Positions 5,648 to 5,725 of a stretch of 5,725 bases of DNA are shown one piece after another. The notes beneath the pieces were generated by a model. It had not been told where the DNA came from. It saw nothing but the letters and a program-made list of their open reading frames with translations, and searched no databases. The first letter of the stretch is position 1; every line of letters starts with the position of its first letter. Made by a program: the position numbers and the translations under genes. The stretch comes from an uncultured Clostridia bacterium. Its GTDB lineage: Bacteria; Bacillota_A; Clostridia; Christensenellales; Aristaeellaceae. The stretch lies in assembly GCA_946613955.1 (NCBI GenBank), contig CAMOGC010000104.1:1-5725 (forward strand), written 5' to 3'.

Positions 5648-5725
5648 CTATCCTTTCCCTGGAAAGGGGTGAATCGTCACGACCTTCGCCGTCTCCGGCG
5701 GATGATCCGGTTTATGGCGGATCTG
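5648..5725 (-). CDS. 3' end of an unidentified gene
   Basis: A minus-strand frame enters from the window edge and runs 25 codons to a TAG at 5648-5650, ending KVVTIHPFPGKG. I do not recognise the product; the piece is too short for any domain call. The frame is chosen because its stop lies close before the terminator at 5591-5619. A second minus frame ending with TGA at 5677-5679 (arginine-rich tail NRIIRRRRRRS) is nearly as plausible. A plus-strand frame from an ATG at 5636 stays open to the edge but lacks a ribosome binding site and begins with codons rare here (AGA, CTA). That a minus-strand transcript ends here is better supported than the exact reading frame. Confidence 0.35.
   Translation of the reverse strand, partial: QIRHKPDHPPETAKVVTIHPFPGKG

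Noticed and set aside
5636..5725. Possible divergent plus-strand gene starting at 5636
   Set aside because: No Shine-Dalgarno precedes it, it starts with unfavoured codons, and the terminator next to it fits a minus-strand gene end better.
1..5725. CRISPR array, insertion sequence, prophage or tRNA-associated element
   Set aside because: No repeat-spacer pattern, transposase, terminal inverted repeat or cloverleaf was found; composition is uniform and genes are metabolic.

Overview
The window is GC-rich bacterial DNA. AGGAGG-type ribosome binding sites, consensus sigma-A promoters, GC-biased third codon positions and tightly packed co-directional genes all point to a GC-rich member of the Bacillota, probably a gut-type clostridium. 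That taxonomic guess is inference. Every convincing gene lies on the minus strand, so the biological reading direction is from high to low coordinates.

Layout in transcription order. (1) 5725 to about 5590: the extreme 3' end of an unidentified minus-strand gene, followed by a clear GC-rich hairpin terminator. (2) 5590 to 5404: a promoter region with a near-consensus promoter (TTGTCA, 17 bp, TATAAT) and a leader holding two short perfect inverted repeats. (3) 5403 to 945: three genes with exactly 14-nt gaps. The first is a P-loop sugar kinase resembling the C-terminal sucrose-kinase half of AgaSK from Ruminococcus gnavus. The second is a GH13_18 phosphorylase resembling sucrose 6F-phosphate phosphorylase. 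The third is a GH36 alpha-galactosidase. (4) 944 to 734: an intergenic stretch with GC-rich hairpins and a separate promoter (TTGACA, 18 bp, TAAAAT). (5) 733 to 1: acetate kinase, cut by the window edge after 244 residues, with its catalytic residues intact as far as it goes.

The proposed working of the operon is mostly inference from families. Raffinose-family oligosaccharides or melibiose are imported by a transporter not seen here. GH36 removes galactose inside the cell, releasing sucrose from raffinose. The kinase phosphorylates sucrose with ATP. The GH13_18 enzyme splits the sucrose phosphate with inorganic phosphate into glucose 1-phosphate and fructose 6-phosphate. Sucrose is thus phosphorylated before it is cleaved, at a cost of one ATP for two hexose phosphates, and without a PTS. 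Acetate kinase, on its own promoter, makes ATP at the end of the fermentation and is probably not part of the sugar operon.

The most interesting feature is that the two activities fused in R. gnavus AgaSK (alpha-galactosidase and sucrose kinase) appear here as separate genes with the phosphorylase between them. The whole ATP-kinase plus phosphorylase route is therefore encoded as a compact cassette.
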